Shown: one piece after another, positions 22,472 through 26,811 of the stretch
Position numbering within the stretch: the stretch's first letter is position 1
Layout of the letters: each line of letters opens with the position of its first letter
From: Pseudomonadota bacterium
Lineage (GTDB): Bacteria; Pseudomonadota; Gammaproteobacteria; Xanthomonadales; Xanthomonadaceae
NCBI GenBank assembly: GCA_023386795.1
Contig: JAEWJB010000005.1
Span: 1 to 26,811 of the forward strand
Direction: 5' to 3'
Length of the DNA stretch: 26,811 bases
Position numbers and translations under genes: made by a program
The notes under the pieces: generated by a model
What the model was told of the DNA's origin: nothing
Databases searched by the model: none
Seen by the model: the letters and a program-made list of their open reading frames with translations, nothing else

Positions 22472-23854
22472 TCACTCCATCCCAAGCTTCTTCAACTTGT
22501 AGCGCAACGCCCGGAACGTGATGCCCAGTTGCGCGGCGGTGCGGGTCTTGTTCCAGCGGTTTTCTTCCAGCGCCTTCTGGATCGCGGCGCGTTCCAGCTG
22601 CTCGATATAGGAGGGCAGCGCGGCCGCACCGGGCTCAACGTCCACCACCGCTTCCTGTTGTTCGACGGCTACGCCGGCCACCCGCGCACCGTTGTGCTGC
22701 GGCAGGCGCAAGTCGCTGGCGCTGATCTGGTCATCTTCGGCCAACGCCAGCGCACGTTCGAGGATGTTCTCCAGCTCACGCACGTTGCCCGGGAATCGGT
22801 AGCGGTCCAGCGCTTCCAGCGCGGAAGGCGAGAGCAGCGGGATCGGCCGCCCATGGCTGCGCGCCAGCCGCGCCAGGATCGCCGCGGCCAGCTGCGGCAG
22901 GTCGCCACCGCGCTCGCGCAGTGGCGGCACGCGCAGCTCGATCACGTTGATGCGGTAGTACAAGTCATGCCGGAAGCGGCCCTCGGCGACCAGATCGGCC
23001 AGGTCCTTGTGGGTCGCCGAAAGGATGCGCACGTCCACCGGCACCTCGCTGGACGCCCCGACCGGGCGTACCGACTTCTCCTGGATTGCGCGCAACAACT
23101 TGACCTGCATCTGCAGCGGCAGCTCGGCGATCTCGTCCAGGAACAGCGTGCCGCCGTTGGCCGCCTGGAACAGGCCGGGCTTGTCGGTGTGGGCGCCGGT
23201 GAAGCTGCCCTTCTTGTGGCCGAAAAACTCGCTTTCCATCAGCTCGGCCGGTATCGCGCCGCAGTTCACCGGCACGAAGGCGCCCCCGCTGCGCGCCCCT
23301 TGTTCGTGGATCGTGCGGGCCACCAGCTCCTTGCCCACGCCCGACTCGCCCAGGATGTAGACCGGCGCCTGGCTGCGCGCGACCTTGGTGATCGTGGCAC
23401 GCAGCGATTCCATCGCCACCGAATCGCCCAGCAGGCGGCTGGCCTGCTCCGGCGGCGGGGGCGGCGGCACCGGCCGCTCGGCGTTGTTGAGTTCCAGTGC
23501 ATGGCGCACCAGTCCGCGCAGCACGGAGATGTCCACCGGCTTGCTGACGAAGTCGAAGGCGCCGGCCTTCAGCGCCTCCACCGCCAGGTCCATGCTGCCG
23601 AACGCGGTAATCATCGCCACCGGGGTGCGGGGGTAATGGCGCGCGATTTCGGTCACCAGCTCGATGCCGTTGCCATCGGGCAGCCGCATGTCGGTGATGC
23701 ACAGGTCGTAGGGGTTGTTCGCCAACAGCTCGCGGGCTTCGGCGAGGTTGGCGGCGGTGCTGATGCGCAGGCCCATGCGGCCCAAGGTCAGAACCAGCAG
23801 TTCACGGATATCTCGTTCGTCGTCTACGACGAGGGCGCTTCGGCTGTCGTTCAT
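22472..23854 (-). CDS. pilR: Sigma-54-dependent response regulator PilR
   Basis: NtrC-class activator of 460 residues expected to turn on the pilin promoters with RpoN. The receiver domain (about 1-118) has D11-D12, phospho-acceptor D55 (ITDMRLPDG) and K105 (VSKPVD). A hexaproline linker (130-135) leads to the AAA+ domain with Walker A GESGVGKE (169-176), the sigma-54-contacting loop as GSFTGA (216-221, Ser in place of the usual Ala/Glu position) and Walker B LFLDE (237-241). A FIS-type HTH (about 420-457, NKTRTAAQLGITFRALRYKL) closes the protein. No Shine-Dalgarno sequence precedes the ATG. It lies 98 bp downstream of pilS. Confidence 0.97.
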   Translation of the reverse strand: MNDSRSALVVDDERDIRELLVLTLGRMGLRISTAANLAEARELLANNPYDLCITDMRLPDGNGIELVTEIARHYPRTPVAMITAFGSMDLAVEALKAGAFDFVSKPVDISVLRGLVRHALELNNAERPVPPPPPPEQASRLLGDSVAMESLRATITKVARSQAPVYILGESGVGKELVARTIHEQGARSGGAFVPVNCGAIPAELMESEFFGHKKGSFTGAHTDKPGLFQAANGGTLFLDEIAELPLQMQVKLLRAIQEKSVRPVGASSEVPVDVRILSATHKDLADLVAEGRFRHDLYYRINVIELRVPPLRERGGDLPQLAAAILARLARSHGRPIPLLSPSALEALDRYRFPGNVRELENILERALALAEDDQISASDLRLPQHNGARVAGVAVEQQEAVVDVEPGAAALPSYIEQLERAAIQKALEENRWNKTRTAAQLGITFRALRYKLKKLGME

Positions 23855-23862
23855 GAATGTGG

Positions 23863-23891
23863 AAGATAGCCGAAGGGACCAGAGGCGACAA
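23863..23891 (-). promoter_or_regulatory. Candidate pilR promoter giving a near-leaderless mRNA
   Basis: On the minus strand, TTGTCG (23891-23886) and TATCTT (23868-23863) are separated by exactly 17 bp. The -10 box ends nine bases before the pilR ATG, so transcription would begin within a few bases of the start codon. Confidence 0.4.
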
Positions 23892-23952
23892 ATATTGCCG
23901 GTTTGCGACCCCCGGCGGCAGTCGGCACAGGCTGAATGCGGGTGTCAGGCCT

Positions 23953-25566
23953 TCAGGCCGGGAGGATCGTATGCGGGCCGGGCAGGGTGATGCGGAAACA
24001 GGCGCCGCCCGCGGGCACCGCCACGTACTCCAGCCGGGCCTGGTTGGCGCGACACAGCTCCCGCGCGATGTACAGGCCCAGGCCGGTCCCGTGCTCGGAG
24101 GTAGTGAAGAACGGCCGGAACAACTGCGCGGCCACCGCCTCGGGAATGCCCGGGCCGCGGTCCATCACGTCGATCACCGCTGTGCGCTCCTGCGCGGCCA
24201 CGCGCAGCCGCACCCGCGCCGGCTCGTCCATCGTGCGCCCGTACTTGAGCGCGTTGTGGACCAGTGCGGTGAGGATCTGGTGCAGGTGCTTGGGATCGAC
24301 CAGTGCCTGCACCGAGGTCTGCCCGATTACCGCCTCCAGGCTGTCGTTCTCGACCGAAAGGGTTTGCCGGTACTCAAGCACGAAGCGGCGCACGAAGGCG
24401 GCCAGGTCCAGGTTCTCGGGATTGGCGCGCTCGCGTCGGGCCAGCCCAAGCACGCTCTCGACGATCCCGTTGGTGCGCTGGCATTGCTGGTGGATGATCT
24501 GCAGCAGGCGACGGTCGGCCTCGCCGATGGCCGGGGATTCCTCCAGCAACTGCGCGGCGTAGTTGATCGCCGCCAGCGGGTTGCGGATCTCGTGTGCCAG
24601 GCTGGCTGAGAACCGGCCGAGCGCGGAAAGCGTCAGCGACTCGGCCCGCCGCGAGACCACCGTGGCGTCATCGAGAAACACCAGGGTCATGTCGCTGTCG
24701 GCGAGCAGCCGTGCGAAGCGCGGCTGGACCTCGGGCTGGTCGGGCGAGAGCTGCAGCGGCGCATCGTCCTGCTGCCAGCCGTTGCGCCAGCGCTGCAGCC
24801 GCCGCGCCAGCTCCGGCGCAGCACTGGACAGTTCCAGCAGGCCGCTGACCGTGTTGCCTTCCGCGTCGCCGATCAGCGTGGTGGCCGCCTCGTTCGCCAG
24901 CGTGATGCGGTTGCCTGCATCCACCACCAGCACGCCGGTGCGCATGCGCCGGATGATCAGTTCGTTGACCTCGAACAGATTGGCCACCTCGGCGCCGCGG
25001 CGGTCGGCCAGCTGCTGGTTGCTGCGCGCGCGCTGGCCAATCTGGTAGCAGATGTAGGCGATGGCCAGGTAGCTGGCGGCGAACATCGCCAGTTCGGCCA
25101 GGGTGCGGTTGTTCTGGGTGCCTTCCAGCACGCTCCACAGGTATTCCATCACCGTGGCCGTGCAGGCGACCACGGCCACGCCCATCGCCAGGCGCAGTGG
25201 GAGCAGCATGCCCGCGGCGGCGATGTTGAACAGCAGCATCATCGAGATGCCGGCGCTGGCCGTCGGCAGCGCATGGGTCATCAGGGCGGCGGCGGCGATA
25301 TCCACCGTCACCGAACAGAACACGATCGTGTTGAGCCACTGCTCCTTGCGGCCCCAGGCGAGCAATCCCAGCGCCAGCACCAGGTAAACCACCGCCAGCG
25401 TCTGCGCCAGCTGTGGCAGCCGTGCCTCGCCCACCAGTGCCGAGAGCGGGCTGAACACGAGCGCGGCGATCAGCCCGGCGACCAGCACCCGGTACAGGGC
25501 AAAGAAATACAGCTCGCGCCGCGGGACGGATTCGATGCGGTCGATGAGCGAAGCACTGGGTGACAA
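23953..25566 (-). CDS. pilS: Pilus sensor histidine kinase PilS
   Basis: Six-helix membrane sensor that senses the inner-membrane pilin pool (known for Pseudomonas) and controls PilR. The 537-residue protein has a short N-terminus (SLIDRIESVPRRELYFFALYR), six hydrophobic segments between about residues 23 and 178, a PAS domain (about 195-300) and H325 in SLAHEIRNPLAAIN. It also has an N-box with N438 (VHNALKYG), the G1 box DRGPG (469-473) and the G2 box GTGLGL (493-498). The start is TTG at 25566, with AAGGGGAG six bases upstream. The frame stays open for about 160 codons further, but those would encode proline/arginine-rich sequence antisense to sucC. It is divergent from sucC. Confidence 0.95.
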   Translation of the reverse strand: MSPSASLIDRIESVPRRELYFFALYRVLVAGLIAALVFSPLSALVGEARLPQLAQTLAVVYLVLALGLLAWGRKEQWLNTIVFCSVTVDIAAAALMTHALPTASAGISMMLLFNIAAAGMLLPLRLAMGVAVVACTATVMEYLWSVLEGTQNNRTLAELAMFAASYLAIAYICYQIGQRARSNQQLADRRGAEVANLFEVNELIIRRMRTGVLVVDAGNRITLANEAATTLIGDAEGNTVSGLLELSSAAPELARRLQRWRNGWQQDDAPLQLSPDQPEVQPRFARLLADSDMTLVFLDDATVVSRRAESLTLSALGRFSASLAHEIRNPLAAINYAAQLLEESPAIGEADRRLLQIIHQQCQRTNGIVESVLGLARRERANPENLDLAAFVRRFVLEYRQTLSVENDSLEAVIGQTSVQALVDPKHLHQILTALVHNALKYGRTMDEPARVRLRVAAQERTAVIDVMDRGPGIPEAVAAQLFRPFFTTSEHGTGLGLYIARELCRANQARLEYVAVPAGGACFRITLPGPHTILPA

Positions 25567-25598
25567 GCCGAACTCCCCTTCGGATTGGTCAGGGGCCG

Positions 25599-25604
25599 AG
25601 TATA
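25599..25604 (-). promoter_or_regulatory. -10 element of the pilS promoter
   Basis: TATACT on the minus strand lies 33 bases before the TTG start of pilS and would give a leader of about 26 bases. The -35 region is GC-rich and matches poorly, so an activator or an alternative sigma contact may be needed. Confidence 0.4.
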
Positions 25605-25689
25605 GGCCGCCGGGTCGGCTGCCCGGCACGGGAACCGGCGCGGACCCCCATGGCCGGGGCCCGCATCGCCTTGATAGCCCTGCTCGATT

Positions 25690-25718
25690 TTGCGCCGCGG
25701 GGCGCGGTGGGCGACAAT
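25690..25718 (+). promoter_or_regulatory. Candidate sucC promoter
   Basis: TTGCGC (25690-25695) and GACAAT (25713-25718) are separated by 17 bp. The start would be near 25726, leaving a leader of about 79 bases before the sucC ATG. Confidence 0.45.
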
Positions 25719-25804
25719 AGGCGGCCCGCTTGTGCGCCCTGGCCGTGTTTTCCGGCCCCCGGTGCACGCTCCCGGCGGTCGATTTCCTTTTCCCACGGTG
25801 ACGC

Positions 25805-26811
25805 ATGAATTTCCACGAATACCAGGCAAAACAACTGCTTGCCGAATACGGCATCCCGGTGCCGGCCGGCAAGGTCGCCGCCACCCCGGACGAAGCGGTC
25901 GAAGCCGCCAAGTCGCTGGGCAATGGCCCCTGGATGGTCAAGGCGCAGATCCATGCGGGCGGCCGCGGCAAGGCCGGCGGCGTCAAGTTCTGCAAGACCG
26001 TCGATGACGTGAAGGCCGCTGCCGGCAAGATGCTCGGCACCAAGATGGCCACCTACCAGACCGCCGGCGTCGAGCTGCCGATCAACCTGGTGCTGGTGAC
26101 CACGGCCGGCGAGATCGTCAAGGAACTGTACCTGTCGGTGCTGGTCGATCGTGGCACCAAGACCATCAGCTACATCGCCTCGTCCGAGGGCGGCATGGAG
26201 ATCGAACAGGTCGCCGCCGAAACCCCGGACAAGATCCACACCCTCAATGTCGATTTCGTCGAGGGCGTGCAGGGTTACCACGGCCGCGACATCGGCTTCA
26301 AGATGGGCCTGACCGCCAAGCAGGCCGGCCAGTTCGCCAACATCATGGTGAACCTGTACCGCATCTTCAACGAGAAGGACCTGGCCCTGGTGGAGATCAA
26401 CCCGCTGGCCATCCTGGACGACGGCAACCTGTACGCGCTGGACGGCAAGTTCAACAGCGACGACAACGCCAACTTCCGTCACAAGGAACTGGTCGCCATG
26501 CGCGACAAGTCCCAGGAAGACGAAACCGAAGTCACCGCTTCGGAACTGGACATCAACTACGTCACCATGGACGGCAACATCGGCTGCATGGTGAACGGCG
26601 CCGGCCTGGCGATGGCCACCATGGACGTCATCAAGCTCAACGGCGGCGAGCCGGCGAACTTCCTGGACGTGGGCGGCGGCGCGAACAAGCAGCGCGTGAT
26701 CGAGGCGTTCAAGCTGATCCTGTCCTCGGACAAGGTCGAAGGCATCTTCGTCAACATCTTCGGCGGCATCGTCCGCTGCGACATGATCGCCGAGGGCATC
26801 ATCGCCGCGGT
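25805..26811 (+). CDS. sucC: Succinyl-CoA synthetase beta subunit (3' end outside window)
   Basis: ADP-forming succinate-CoA ligase beta chain of the TCA cycle, which makes ATP/GTP and succinate from succinyl-CoA with the SucD alpha subunit. About 335 of the usual 388-390 residues are visible. The protein begins MNFHEYQAKQLLAEYGIPVP and has the ATP-grasp elements KAQIHAGGRGKAGGVK (about 46-61) and ALVEINPLAI. The C-terminal ligase domain begins with DGNIGCMVNGAGLAMATMD, followed by LDVGGGANK and IFVNIFGGIVRCD, which carry the glycine-rich loops at the subunit interface. The reading frame is intact to the last base. A weak GGTGA element precedes the ATG. sucD is expected just downstream. Confidence 0.97.
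   Translation, partial: MNFHEYQAKQLLAEYGIPVPAGKVAATPDEAVEAAKSLGNGPWMVKAQIHAGGRGKAGGVKFCKTVDDVKAAAGKMLGTKMATYQTAGVELPINLVLVTTAGEIVKELYLSVLVDRGTKTISYIASSEGGMEIEQVAAETPDKIHTLNVDFVEGVQGYHGRDIGFKMGLTAKQAGQFANIMVNLYRIFNEKDLALVEINPLAILDDGNLYALDGKFNSDDNANFRHKELVAMRDKSQEDETEVTASELDINYVTMDGNIGCMVNGAGLAMATMDVIKLNGGEPANFLDVGGGANKQRVIEAFKLILSSDKVEGIFVNIFGGIVRCDMIAEGIIAA

Noticed and set aside
20952..22475. A 507-codon minus-strand frame opposite pilB
   Set aside because: Antisense shadow of pilB without recognisable domains.
22187..23869. A 560-codon plus-strand frame across the end of pilB and opposite pilR
   Set aside because: It crosses the bidirectional terminator and is Arg/His/Gln-rich; pilR on the minus strand is complete.
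25567..26052. N-terminal extension of pilS up to an ATG at 26052
   Set aside because: The extra 162 residues lie antisense to sucC and are low-complexity; the TTG at 25566 has a strong ribosome-binding site and starts at the conserved N-terminus.

Overview
The window looks like chromosomal DNA of a Xanthomonadaceae gammaproteobacterium (Xanthomonas / Stenotrophomonas / Pseudoxanthomonas / Lysobacter type). The base composition is GC-rich, the protein sequences read as typical of that family, and the order colR-colS, coaE, pilD-pilC, pilA, pilB, pilR-pilS, sucC is the arrangement I recall from Xanthomonas. This placement is from memory, not from a search. No insertion sequence, integrase, CRISPR array, rRNA or prophage gene was seen.

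Region 1 (1-4719) is housekeeping and mixed. It holds a SpoU/TrmH RNA methyltransferase cut by the window edge, a small membrane protein overlapping its 3' end in antisense, a secreted M28 zinc peptidase, the mechanosensitive channel MscL, a fumarylacetoacetate hydrolase-family enzyme, a second small membrane protein and a small Rieske protein. Region 2 (4723-8410, minus strand) is a compact run in the order thiS, thiG, trmB, DASS-type transporter: thiazole synthesis, tRNA m7G46 methylation and anion transport. Region 3 (8582-11579) holds a GDSL esterase autotransporter with a strong terminator, a tRNA-Gly(CCC) with a clear sigma-70 promoter, and a RimK-type ATP-grasp ligase.

Region 4 (11780-14317) is a small secreted protein followed by an OmpR-type regulator and its histidine kinase, probably ColR/ColS. 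Region 5 (14322-25566) is a type IV pilus locus. On the minus strand lie pilC, pilD and coaE; divergent from them are two tandem major-pilin genes. Each pilin gene has its own sigma-54 (-24/-12) promoter with exact GG-N10-GC spacing, and an intrinsic terminator separates the two. The second pilin is followed, almost without gaps, by a polytopic membrane protein with an isoprenylcysteine carboxyl methyltransferase-like C-terminus, a lipoprotein serine hydrolase of the beta-lactamase/EstB fold, and then pilB. Convergent to pilB, across a bidirectional terminator, are pilR and pilS, the two-component system expected to drive the sigma-54 pilin promoters. The window ends inside sucC.

The part most likely to be new is the two-gene methyltransferase-like plus serine-hydrolase cassette between the second pilin and pilB. 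It appears less GC-rich than its flanks and is wired to a sigma-54 pilin promoter. I propose it as a candidate pilin- or envelope-modification module; the function is inferred from position and family motifs only.
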